From contig JAKPBN010000374.1 of the NCBI GenBank assembly GCA_029778945.1, positions 1-37,305 on the forward strand: 37,305 bases of DNA. Reading direction: 5' to 3'. A program made the position numbers and the translations under genes. The notes beneath the pieces were generated by a model. That model was not told the origin of the DNA. It saw only the letters and a program-made list of their open reading frames with translations, and did no database searches. Below, piece by piece: positions 29,401 through 37,305 of this stretch; the stretch's first letter is position 1; the number at the start of each line of letters is the position of its first letter. The stretch comes from Spirochaetota bacterium. Its GTDB lineage: Bacteria > Spirochaetota > Spirochaetia > Treponematales > Rectinemataceae.

Positions 29401-30891
29401 CTATCGCCGGTCCAGGACGAGCTCGGGCTCCTCCAGGAGCTCGATGCCCTCGATGGCTACCCGGGCCGGGGAGAGGCGGATCCGGCGGTTTGTCGTCGAG
29501 CCGGTTTTCGCCTCGGAGTAGCGCAGCCGCCAGATCTCGCGGTCCGCCTGGATGCCCGTATCCGAAAGATAGGTCAGCTGGAGGACCGTCTCCCCGGAGA
29601 GGCTAAAGACCACGTAGCCGCCCCGTCTCTGCTTCCCGCCCCGGTCCAGGGTAAAGCGCTGGCCCTCGAAGGAGAGGATGGTCCCATCCTGGCCCTTCCA
29701 GCTGCCCTCGGCCTTGAAGGCCGCAGGAGGCTTGGCCCGCCCGGAGTCCTTGGGGGCATCGATCTTGCGATAGGTCCCGTCCCAGCTGCCCTGGGGATCG
29801 ACCTTCATCTTCAGGTCCTCGAAGATCCTCACGGAGATGGCGTCTGCCCCCGTGAGCTCTATGTCCATGAGGCGGCGGAGGTCCGAGACCGACTCGTTCA
29901 CGCAGCTCACGTAGAGGCCATAGCGGGTCGAGTGGGACTCGCTCCAGTCAAAGTCCTCCTGCTCCTCGGGGGCATAGAAGATGATGGAGTTCTGGCTGCG
30001 GTCAAAGACGAGGAGGCGGGCCGTGGAGTCCCGGGAATCCTTGCCCGACTCGACCCAGGCGCCCTGGAGGAAATGCTCGAAGTCCTCCTCCTTGCCCGTG
30101 AGGAGGCGGTTGGCGGCCTCCTTCTCAACCTGGGCCCCGGGGATGCGCTCGGTCCCGGTGACCATATAGGCCCCGCTCCTCTGGTCCCAGGTGTAGATGG
30201 TCTTGACCTGGTCGAGGAGGTTTGGGGAGTCCTTGTCGTGGCGGTAGGCAAAGATGGGCCAGGAGGCGCCCCGGGTCTGGCCGAGCTGGTAGCCCTCGCT
30301 CCGCTCTACCTGGGACACCACGATGGAGTCGGCGGCTATGGCCGCTATGGGGCTGAAGCTCATGGGGGAGTCATCGCTGCCGCCCATCCTTCGGAACACC
30401 GCCATGGTCTGCTCATTGGCGTCGTCCATGCCCGTGCAGATGATGTCGAGGCTGTGGTCTCCCGCAAGGTCTTCAGTCTGGATCTGGAAGGTGGTCAGCT
30501 TGGTGGCAAGGGTAGCCCCTTCCCAGGCCCTCACCCAGCCCCGCCGGGAGGGGACATAGTCGGCCACGACAATCGAGAGCCTGTCCCCGGAGCGGTCGGT
30601 CTTGCGGACCGTGAGGATCTGCTCCTCCCCCTCGTCCTGGTCCAGGTTGACGCTGACCACGTCGAGCATAACCTCGTTGGGGAGGGCGGCGATGCGGTTC
30701 ATCGAGGCTTCCCTATCGGCCTTGGTCTCCGCGGCGGCCTTGCTCTCGTCCTCGCCCAGGACGACCTTGCGCATCGTCAGGGGCCGGTTGGCCTCGGCGG
30801 CGGCGGACCGGGTCTGGACAAAGTAATAGACTGCCACCCCAAGGGCTATGGCGCTAAAGATTATGAACAGGGCCTGGACCAGTTTCTTCAT
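29401..30891 (-). CDS. Pallilysin-like (TP0751-family) envelope protein without the HEXXH motif
   Basis: This 496-residue protein has an N-terminal membrane anchor or signal (LVQALFIIFSAIALGVAVYYF) and a long external part. Residues 275-376 line up, from memory, with the C-terminal domain of T. pallidum TP0751: FLQGAWVES, LLVFDRSQNSIIFY, DLRRLMDIEL, ISVRIFEDLKMK and SWDGTYRKI. At the place where TP0751 has its zinc motif HEVIH, this protein reads ADAIS (349-353), so metalloprotease activity by that motif is unlikely. A further domain of about 110 residues follows (KAEGSWKGQDGTILSFEG onward), and about 270 residues precede it, so it is roughly twice the size of TP0751. The gene is third after the VWA and DHH genes on one strand. 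It ends four bases from the convergent SPOR gene. Confidence 0.7.
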   Translation of the reverse strand: MKKLVQALFIIFSAIALGVAVYYFVQTRSAAAEANRPLTMRKVVLGEDESKAAAETKADREASMNRIAALPNEVMLDVVSVNLDQDEGEEQILTVRKTDRSGDRLSIVVADYVPSRRGWVRAWEGATLATKLTTFQIQTEDLAGDHSLDIICTGMDDANEQTMAVFRRMGGSDDSPMSFSPIAAIAADSIVVSQVERSEGYQLGQTRGASWPIFAYRHDKDSPNLLDQVKTIYTWDQRSGAYMVTGTERIPGAQVEKEAANRLLTGKEEDFEHFLQGAWVESGKDSRDSTARLLVFDRSQNSIIFYAPEEQEDFDWSESHSTRYGLYVSCVNESVSDLRRLMDIELTGADAISVRIFEDLKMKVDPQGSWDGTYRKIDAPKDSGRAKPPAAFKAEGSWKGQDGTILSFEGQRFTLDRGGKQRRGGYVVFSLSGETVLQLTYLSDTGIQADREIWRLRYSEAKTGSTTNRRIRLSPARVAIEGIELLEEPELVLDRR

Positions 30892-30913
30892 GGAACCCTT
30901 GCAGGTGGGGGAT

Positions 30914-31890
30914 TCAGGCCTTGAGGGCCTGGGCAATGCTTTCTAGCACGGCTTCTTTCATGGCTTCAAGAGGGCGGTCACAGCCAAAGCCCGAGGCTGT
31001 CTTGTGGCCGCCGCCCCCGAAATTCTGGGCGATGTGGGCCACATTGACCTTGCCCTTGGAGCGGAGGGAGCAACGGAGCTTGCCTTCCACGTTTTCCTTG
31101 AAAAAGACCGAGACCTCCACGGCAGAGGCCTGGAGGGGGGTGTTGATCAGGTTCTCGGCGTCCTCATAGGAGGCCCCCGTGGAATCGAGGTCGGCTCGCC
31201 TAAGCACCTGGACGGCCACCCGATCCTCCAGGAGGATCTCCAGGCCCGACAGGACCAGCTTCTGGAGGCGGAGGGCGCCGATCTCGGCGGACTCGTACAT
31301 CCGCTGGTGGATGGCATAGGGGCTGACCCCGGCCCGGGTCAGGGCGAGGGCGCATTCGAAGGTCCGCGGTCCCGTCTTGGGCCAGGCAAAGGAGCCCGTG
31401 TCGTAGACAATGCCGGAGAAAAGGGCGTCGGCCGCGTCGGCCGAGGGCTCGTAGCCCAGGAGGCGGCTGATGTAAAAGACCATCTCGCAGGTGGAGGATG
31501 CCGTGGGATCGAGGCAGTAGCTTGCCTTGGGGGGCAGTCGGCTATCGTGGTGGTCTATCACGAGGAGGCGGCTGGCCTGGGCCACAATATCCTCGGACTT
31601 GGTCCCCAGATAGCCCAGGTCATGGGTATCCACGACGATAAAGCTACCGGCCTCCACCGGGACGGGCAGGTCGGCCTCCGAGGAGATGGAGACAAAGACC
31701 CCTTGGCTGTCTATGTAATCGTATTTCGGGGAGGTCCTGGCGGTGAGGATGGGCCAAGCCCTCTTTCCCAGGGCCCTCAGCGCGAGGGTGAGGGCATAGG
31801 CCGCTCCCAGGCCGTCCGCGTCGGGACCATCGTGGGAGACTATGATGAAGTCATCGTTGGCCTTGAGGAACGCGGCCGCCTCTTCCAGGG

Positions 31891-31894
<4 letters not shown>
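30914..31894 (-). CDS. DHH/DHHA1 phosphoesterase, NrnA-like
   Basis: This 326-residue cytoplasmic protein belongs to the DHH superfamily, which includes nanoRNase/pAp phosphatase NrnA and c-di-AMP phosphodiesterases. The metal motifs are SHDGPDADGLGAA (His21, Asp25, Asp27), VVDTHD (about 88-92), LLVIDHHDS (Asp114-His115-His116) and SGIVYDTGSF. The C-terminal DHHA1 domain ends with FGGGGHKTASGFGC, the substrate-binding glycine loop. It lacks the membrane and PAS parts of GdpP, so an NrnA-type oligonucleotide or pAp/c-di-AMP-product hydrolase is most likely. The start overlaps the VWA gene stop as ATGA. The pallilysin-like gene starts 22 bp after its stop. Confidence 0.88.
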
Positions 31895-32802
<908 letters not shown>

Positions 32803-32898
32803 GACACACATCCTTTGCGAGGCTCCGAAAGGCGAAAACCCCCTGAATATAGGCCGTTTTCGGTCTTTCCGGATTCCTGGCTCATGCATTTCTTCTAT

Positions 32899-32907
32899 AT
32901 TATAGCA
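32899..32907 (-). promoter_or_regulatory. Extended -10 promoter of the VWA-DHH-pallilysin-like operon
   Basis: On the minus strand TGCTATAAT carries a perfect TATAAT (32899-32904) with the extended TGn. The region 17 bases upstream is an A-run, so there is no consensus -35. The leader would be about 90 nt and can form a CGAAAAC/GTTTTCG stem. Confidence 0.6.
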
Positions 32908-32938
32908 AAAACGATGTAGCTTTTTTTTCATTTGACCC

Positions 32939-32968
32939 TTTACAACTTTCTTGGCCTTTCGATACTAT
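32939..32968 (+). promoter_or_regulatory. Probable promoter of cfpA
   Basis: TTTACA (32939-32944) and TACTAT (32963-32968) are 18 bases apart, followed by a leader of about 30 nt with a strong AAGGAG five bases before the ATG. The register of the -10 box is uncertain because TATACC (32966-32971) overlaps it. Confidence 0.5.
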
Positions 32969-33003
32969 ACCACAAGATATCATTGTACGGAAAAGGAGAT
33001 CAT

Positions 33004-35046
33004 ATGGGCGCGATAGATCTGCCAAAGAGTCCTAATGTATTCCATCCCGAGAAGCCCAGTGCTGTCGGTTCCAGGAATTCGCTGGCCCAGGAGGGTCGCG
33101 ACCAGCAGCGTGAGGTAAACCAGCTTCTTGAGGAGGAGACCAATAAAGTCCTCCACCACATGAACGCCCGGCTTCCCAAGGAAGTCCTCGAGCGCCTTGA
33201 CGTCATGGGCGGCGTGAAGGAAAAGCTGTACAACTACTTCAACCAGAACTACCAGAACATGTTCAACCGCTTCATGGTCACCACGGAAGACGAGATGGTG
33301 AAGAAGGTCCGGAACTTCATCGACAAGGAAGAGATGAAGGGCCTGGCCCGCTATACCCCCAAGGAGATCTCCGAGCTCCTCGACCAGGTCGGCGGCGCGG
33401 ACAAGTTCAACACCGGTGAGATCGAGAAGTCCGTCGTCAACATGTACGGCCACCTCATGGGCCACATCCAGCGCGGCGTCAACGACCTCGAGAACCTGAC
33501 CAACAGCCTCCTCCGCCAGAAGACCGATGTCGGCGCCTTCATCCGCGGCGAGAACGCCTACTCCGTGGTCAAGTGCTCCTTCAAGGACAACATCTACAAG
33601 CCCAAGACGGTCGCCGATGTGAAGCTCTCGGTCAACATCCTTGACTCCGAGCTCATCAGCCCCATCTTCCACTACCAGGTCACGGTCGAGTACCTCATCA
33701 AGGACCTGATCGCCAAGAACCTTATCGACCAGATCGACAAGGAGATCGACAAGCTCAAGGAGCGGCTCATCGACGCCGGCAAGGAAGAGCTCCAGGACAC
33801 GGAGATCATCTTCGAGAAGATGAACCGGGTCAAGGATTTCACCGACGACGACGCCGAGAACCCCAAGTCCAAGCGCTACTCGATCATCGCCAAGGAGCTC
33901 CAGGACCGGATCTCCAACCTCCGCGCGGAGATCGACCCCTCGACCTTCGACCAGCTCAACATCCGCGAGAACCTCAAGAAGATCGTGGACATCGAGAACA
34001 TCCGGAACCGGGGCTACAACACCGCGGTCAACTCGATCACCTCCATCCTGGACGTCTCCAAGATGGGCTACCAGTACATCGAGAACCTCAAGAACGCCCG
34101 CCTCCTGATCATCCGCGAGTACGAGGACACCGACACCGCCCACCTCCCGGACGAGCGCTACCAGGTCCGCCTCCAGTACTACGACAATGCCCAGCTCATC
34201 GAGGAGCGCAAGGCCTACGACGTCCAGCTCAAGAGCTTTGACGCCGAGGTCCAGCACCTCTGGGACGTCCTCCTCATGAAGTACGAGGACTCCAAGTTCC
34301 TCAAGAGGATCACGGACTTCGACGACCTGGCCAAGATCTACAAGGGCAAGATCAAGAACAAGATCAAGGCCAAGACCAACGACCCCGTCTACGAGGACAT
34401 GGTCAAGGTCTGGGACGAGATCTCCTTCGTCAAGCCCGCCGAGACCGACGTGGAGAAGATGAACCGGACCTACCTCTTCGAGAAGGACAAGATCCGGAAC
34501 AAGATCATCCTCATGGGCGACAAGCTCAAGAACATGTACTCCTACCAGTACCCCATCGAGCGCCGGGTCATGGAGGAGCGCCTTGTCTTCCTCGACAAGG
34601 AATTCGACAAGTTCGACTACATGATCAACCCCTACCACATCCAGCCCGGTCTCCTCCTCGACGTGGATATCTGCTCCATCAAGAGGAAGAAGGCCACCCT
34701 GGACGGCATGGCCAACGTGCTCAACGAGTTCCTCCATGGCGTGTCCAAGGGCTTCCAGGACGCGGCCTTCGCCGGCTTCAGCCGCCGCCGCTCCACGGTC
34801 CGCGAGGACATCAGCCAGGCCTTTGGCGTCCAGCCCGAGGAAGAGGGCAAGAAGCACGGTGGTGGAAACCCCGGGAATGACTATCTGTCCATGCTGAACG
34901 CCGAGCCCGCCCCGGCCCTCGCCGAGCCTGTCTCCTCCGCGCCCGCCCGCAAGGCCCCCCCGGCCAAGCGCAAGGGTGTCGTGGACGCTGGCAAGAAGGG
35001 CAAGCCGAGCCGCGGCCGCCGTGAGGACGGACTCAGGGAAGTCTGA
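33004..35046 (+). CDS. cfpA: Cytoplasmic filament protein A (CfpA)
   Basis: This 680-residue protein is the treponemal CfpA, subunit of the cytoplasmic filament ribbon that runs beneath the periplasmic flagella along the cell; the T. pallidum protein is about 678 residues. The sequence is highly charged and largely helical, with likely coiled-coil stretches ([38 protein letters not shown]) and no signal peptide or membrane span. The C-terminal 50 residues are a basic, Ala/Pro/Lys-rich tail ([21 protein letters not shown]). Codon use is strongly biased to AAC, GAC, AAG, ATC and CTC, unlike its neighbours, as expected for a very abundant protein. The ATG at 33004 has a good ribosome-binding site; the frame upstream to 32932 covers the promoter. 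Recognition is from memory of the family. Confidence 0.88.
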   Translation: MGAIDLPKSPNVFHPEKPSAVGSRNSLAQEGRDQQREVNQLLEEETNKVLHHMNARLPKEVLERLDVMGGVKEKLYNYFNQNYQNMFNRFMVTTEDEMVKKVRNFIDKEEMKGLARYTPKEISELLDQVGGADKFNTGEIEKSVVNMYGHLMGHIQRGVNDLENLTNSLLRQKTDVGAFIRGENAYSVVKCSFKDNIYKPKTVADVKLSVNILDSELISPIFHYQVTVEYLIKDLIAKNLIDQIDKEIDKLKERLIDAGKEELQDTEIIFEKMNRVKDFTDDDAENPKSKRYSIIAKELQDRISNLRAEIDPSTFDQLNIRENLKKIVDIENIRNRGYNTAVNSITSILDVSKMGYQYIENLKNARLLIIREYEDTDTAHLPDERYQVRLQYYDNAQLIEERKAYDVQLKSFDAEVQHLWDVLLMKYEDSKFLKRITDFDDLAKIYKGKIKNKIKAKTNDPVYEDMVKVWDEISFVKPAETDVEKMNRTYLFEKDKIRNKIILMGDKLKNMYSYQYPIERRVMEERLVFLDKEFDKFDYMINPYHIQPGLLLDVDICSIKRKKATLDGMANVLNEFLHGVSKGFQDAAFAGFSRRRSTVREDISQAFGVQPEEEGKKHGGGNPGNDYLSMLNAEPAPALAEPVSSAPARKAPPAKRKGVVDAGKKGKPSRGRREDGLREV

Positions 35047-35056
35047 TGATCGCGAT

Positions 35057-35118
35057 GGCAGCTAGGCTCCTGGGTCCAGCTGCCGGAAAAAGAGCCGGTC
35101 GACCCTGTCGGCCGGCTC
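35057..35118. terminator. Two consecutive hairpins downstream of cfpA, possible terminator or 3' protector
   Basis: GGCAGCT (35057-35063) pairs with AGCTGCC (35078-35084). Then GAGCCGGTCGAC (35092-35103) pairs with GTCGGCCGGCTC (35107-35118) around a three-base loop with one wobble. There is no T-run after either, so they may protect the abundant cfpA mRNA or pause transcription rather than form a classical terminator. Confidence 0.55.
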
Positions 35119-35127
35119 CCCATGCGA

Positions 35128-35138
35128 TAGACTAGACT
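35128..35138 (+). promoter_or_regulatory. Double -10 box upstream of the two-domain unknown gene
   Basis: TAGACT occurs twice in overlapping register (35128-35133 and 35133-35138), the same -10 variant used before miaB and the exporter genes. No good -35 is seen. Transcription would start near 35140-35145, exactly where a 10-bp inverted repeat begins. Confidence 0.45.
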
Positions 35139-35144
35139 GTATTA

Positions 35145-35179
35145 AAGGCCGTCCGACCCATCGCGGTCAGGACGGCCTT
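35145..35179 (+). promoter_or_regulatory. 5'-leader hairpin before the two-domain unknown gene
   Basis: AAGGCCGTCC (35145-35154) and GGACGGCCTT (35170-35179) pair perfectly across a 15-base loop. The helix lies at the predicted 5' end of the mRNA, 10 bases before AGGAGG (35190-35195). It could instead be a terminator for cfpA read-through, since it is followed by TTG and a short A/T stretch. Confidence 0.55.
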
Positions 35180-35207
35180 GTCATTAATCAGGAGGATTCG
35201 AAAATCC

Positions 35208-36254
35208 ATGCGGAGCCTCAACAGTCATTTTGAAGGCCTGGCCGACCGAGAGGGCTTTAACGCCTCGGTCCGCCATATCAAGACCGTAATCGGGCTTATC
35301 GAGGATGTGGCCGCCAAGGTCAATTTCGCCGATGCCCTGAACGAGCGCCTTGAGGAGAAGTCCTTGGCCAAGGAAGATCTTCTCCCCGTCGTGTCCATGG
35401 TCCTGGGGTCCAAGTACCACTACCAGGCCGTGGCCTCAAACCTTTTTACCTTTGCCACCGACCTCTCCGCCATCTCCGCTGAGACCGCGGGCTGGAACGG
35501 GGTCGATCTTGTGGCCGTCTACCACCACCCCGACCTGGGGGCGGTGGTCGTCAACCCCAAGAACCCGGCCAGCGTGGGAAGGATCGACCGCCTCACCCGG
35601 TCTGAGCTCGTGGTTGTCTGGGCCGGCACCTTCGCCAAGGAAGGCAAGGCCGATGAGCTTTCCGCCGCGGCGGCCGCGGTGATCGATCTATTTTCCGGCC
35701 GGAAGCCCAAGGTCAAGCCCTCCTTCCTCAAGGGGGACTGCGCCTACAAGGCGCCCAAGGCCCCCAAGGCCAGCGTGCCCAAGGCCAAGGCCCCCAAGGC
35801 GGCCCCGGCGCCCAAGGCCGGAGCCAAGGGCAAGGGCGGAGCCAAGGCTGCTCCTCCCGCCGCGGCCGCCCAGCCCCTGGCGGAAAAGCCCGCCGTGGTC
35901 GCCGAGCGGGCCGTCAAGCCTGGCTCCAGGATGACCCCCATGTACTCGGTCCTCGTGACCAACGAGCTTTTCCACAACGGCAATGTCGAGGCCTGGAAGA
36001 AGATCATCGCGAGCTACAACGTGAAGAACCCCGACCTTGATGTCCTCGTCTACTACGACGAGGAGCGCATCACCAACCTCAATGCCCTCTTCAAATGGGG
36101 CAAGGTCAAGCATGGCTCCTGCATCCAGTTCGCGGTCTGCGGCGAGGACATCAAGGATGTCGCCAAGCTCCAGCGCTATCTGGCCCAGGGGGCCAGCCCC
36201 CAGTTCGAGGCATTCCTCCGTGGCCCCGTCAATGCCGTCCTGCAGCTCTTCTAG
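35208..36254 (+). CDS. Two-domain protein of unknown function between cfpA and the PPDK-like gene
   Basis: This 348-residue cytoplasmic protein has no signal peptide. Residues 1-170 form one mixed domain (IKTVIGLIEDVAAKVNFADAL, LVAVYHHPDLGAVVVNPKNP, LVVVWAGTFAKEG). Residues 179-235 are a low-complexity linker of KAPKA-type repeats, very rich in Lys, Ala and Pro. Residues 240-348 form a second compact domain (MYSVLVTNELFHNGNVEAWKKIIASY, VLVYYDEERITNLNALFKWGKV). It sits where T. pallidum has tp0747, a hypothetical protein. The ATG at 35208 is 12 bases after AGGAGG, a wide spacing. The first few dozen bases of the PPDK-like gene follow after 30 bp, so both are probably co-transcribed. I do not recognise a family; the basic linker resembles the CfpA tail in composition. 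Confidence 0.75.
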   Translation: MRSLNSHFEGLADREGFNASVRHIKTVIGLIEDVAAKVNFADALNERLEEKSLAKEDLLPVVSMVLGSKYHYQAVASNLFTFATDLSAISAETAGWNGVDLVAVYHHPDLGAVVVNPKNPASVGRIDRLTRSELVVVWAGTFAKEGKADELSAAAAAVIDLFSGRKPKVKPSFLKGDCAYKAPKAPKASVPKAKAPKAAPAPKAGAKGKGGAKAAPPAAAAQPLAEKPAVVAERAVKPGSRMTPMYSVLVTNELFHNGNVEAWKKIIASYNVKNPDLDVLVYYDEERITNLNALFKWGKVKHGSCIQFAVCGEDIKDVAKLQRYLAQGASPQFEAFLRGPVNAVLQLF

Positions 36255-36284
36255 AGCCGGCCAGTTCGAGAGAAGGGAAGGATC

Positions 36285-37305
36285 ATGAAAGATAATATTC
36301 ACTTCTTCAGTCAGACCGATAGCGTGAAGAAAGTCCTGGACCTTGAGAAACTGGGGCAGCGCGGCCGGCAGGCCATCGAGTTTGCCGAGCTTTCCCTCCC
36401 CATCCTGCCGGGCTTTATCTTCGACGCCGAGGAAGCGGCGAGCCTCCACAAGGAAAAGCCCCTTGAGCTCGCCAAGCCCTTTGTCAAGAAGGTCGAGGAT
36501 CTCGTGGGCAAGCGCCTCGGAGACGCCAAGAATCCCCTCCTTTGGAAGATTGTCGTGTCTCCCAACCTCGCCATCTCCAATTACCCGACCCTGCACAACT
36601 TTGGCCTGGCCAAGGACACGGTGACGGGCTTTGCCTCCTGGGTGGGGGACAACTTCGCCTCCCATGAGGTCCTCTTCCTCGTGAGGGGGATGCTCGCCGT
36701 GGAGGCCAGGATCGCGGAGCTCGAGTCGAAGGCCAAGGACTTCGAGCGGCTCCAGGCCGCCCAGAAGGCCCTGGCCAAGGTCCTCGAGTCGGACAAGGCC
36801 CCCAAGGCCGCCTCGGTCCTGATGGACGAGTACGCCTCCCTCATGCCCGCGGATTTCTTCAAGGACGCCGCCAGCCAGTTCGACCTGGCCCTTCGCCGGG
36901 TTTCCCGCCTCATCGAGATCGATGAGCAGGACGCCGGGGATACGGCCATCCTCGTCCAGCCCATGGTCTACGGCAACTACGGCAAGGGCTCGGCCTCGGG
37001 CGCCTTCTACACCCGGGACATCGTCTCCGGGGAGGGCAAGCTCCAGGGCGAGTTCTACCAGGAGCGCTTCAACGAGCTGGGCGCTGCGGGCAAGGACATC
37101 AACGCCATCGAGCCGGCCTACCTCAAGGAGCTCGAGAAGATAGCCCGCAAGCTCGAGGACAAGCACAAGGAGATCCGCCAGATCCGCTTTACCGTGGAGA
37201 ACAAGAAGCTCTGGCTGATCGAGCAGCGCCAGGTGGTGGCCAAGTCCACCCAGGCCGACCTCAAGCTCCTCCTCGACCTCTGCTCGCGCAAGGTTGTCTC
37301 CGAGG
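36285..37305 (+). CDS. Pyruvate phosphate dikinase-like protein, N-terminal part (runs off the window end)
   Basis: The frame opens at ATG 36285 with AAGGGAAGG upstream and stays open for 340 residues to the end of the window. The order of segments follows the N-terminal nucleotide-binding half of PPDK: LPILPGFIFDAEEA near the start, KNPLLWKIVVSPN, LHNFGLAKDTVTGFA, ILVQPMVYGNYGKGSASGAFYTRD with SGEGKLQGEF, and IRFTVENKKLWLIEQRQ. At each expected nucleotide-binding position the sequence departs from PPDK. GGKGANLAEM is QRGRQAIEFA, SVRSGA is KIVVSP (loss of the Arg), and the LQTR element is IEQR. It corresponds in position to T. pallidum tp0746, annotated ppdK. It may be a divergent dikinase or a non-catalytic relative. 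The C-terminal half is needed to tell. Confidence 0.75.
   Translation, partial: MKDNIHFFSQTDSVKKVLDLEKLGQRGRQAIEFAELSLPILPGFIFDAEEAASLHKEKPLELAKPFVKKVEDLVGKRLGDAKNPLLWKIVVSPNLAISNYPTLHNFGLAKDTVTGFASWVGDNFASHEVLFLVRGMLAVEARIAELESKAKDFERLQAAQKALAKVLESDKAPKAASVLMDEYASLMPADFFKDAASQFDLALRRVSRLIEIDEQDAGDTAILVQPMVYGNYGKGSASGAFYTRDIVSGEGKLQGEFYQERFNELGAAGKDINAIEPAYLKELEKIARKLEDKHKEIRQIRFTVENKKLWLIEQRQVVAKSTQADLKLLLDLCSRKVVSE

Noticed and set aside
32980-34857. A 625-codon open frame on the minus strand across cfpA.
   Set aside because: It is the mirror of a highly biased real gene (GAC, CTC, ATC and AAG codons leave few antisense stops). Its product is a low-complexity run of V, L, D and E and has no start signal.
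35688-37166. A 492-codon minus-strand frame covering the unknown gene and the PPDK-like gene.
   Set aside because: The plus-strand frames have ribosome-binding sites, domain matches and coherent composition. The antisense product is repetitive L, G, E and D.

Overview
The window is G+C-rich DNA (well above half G+C by eye) from a spirochaete, most likely a Treponemataceae-type member of the Spirochaetales. The strongest marker is at 33004-35046: a 680-residue protein that I recognise as treponemal cytoplasmic filament protein A (CfpA). It is flanked by a gene set that, from memory, corresponds to the Treponema pallidum tp0746-tp0751 neighbourhood: a pyruvate phosphate dikinase-like protein, a hypothetical protein, CfpA, a VWA-domain protein and a pallilysin-like protein. 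All calls are made by reading the sequence; no database search was run.

Layout. 1-4965 (minus strand) is a carbohydrate-type ABC uptake operon: solute-binding protein, two permeases, glycerophosphodiester phosphodiesterase, PfkB-family kinase and the start of a lipoprotein. It has no ATPase gene. A DeoR-like regulator (5169-6164) is transcribed divergently. 6225-8321 is an EF-G-2-type GTPase. 8586-8958 holds tRNA-Pro and tRNA-Arg with an unusual palindromic repeat built from the tRNA-Pro 3' end between them. 9059-12663 carries a GAF protein, a convergent histidine kinase with an NMT1/THI5-type periplasmic binding domain, and a putative outer-membrane barrel. 12853-17269 has RNase HI and a two-gene asymmetric ABC exporter. 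17458-22062 is a complete branched-chain amino acid-type operon livKHMGF. 22297-26740 contains a PLP aminotransferase, folD-folE2-tocopherol-cyclase-like (a probable operon) and a small membrane protein. 26954-29396 is miaB followed by a SPOR-domain protein. 29401-32802 (minus) is pallilysin-like, a DHH/DHHA1 phosphoesterase and a VWA protein. 33004-37305 is cfpA, a two-domain unknown protein and the start of a PPDK-like protein.

How the genes work together. The left operon looks like import and hydrolysis of a glycerophosphodiester-type or related sugar-alcohol substrate, with a kinase to trap the product. The folD/folE2 pair belongs to folate (and pterin) metabolism. The right end looks like a spirochaete-specific cell-structure and envelope locus.

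Features that deserve a second look are the tRNA-derived palindrome, a dispersed octamer repeat family placed in three intergenic gaps, a group of apparently leaderless genes with recognisable promoters directly against the start codon, a pallilysin homologue without its zinc motif, and a PPDK-like protein whose nucleotide-binding residues look replaced.
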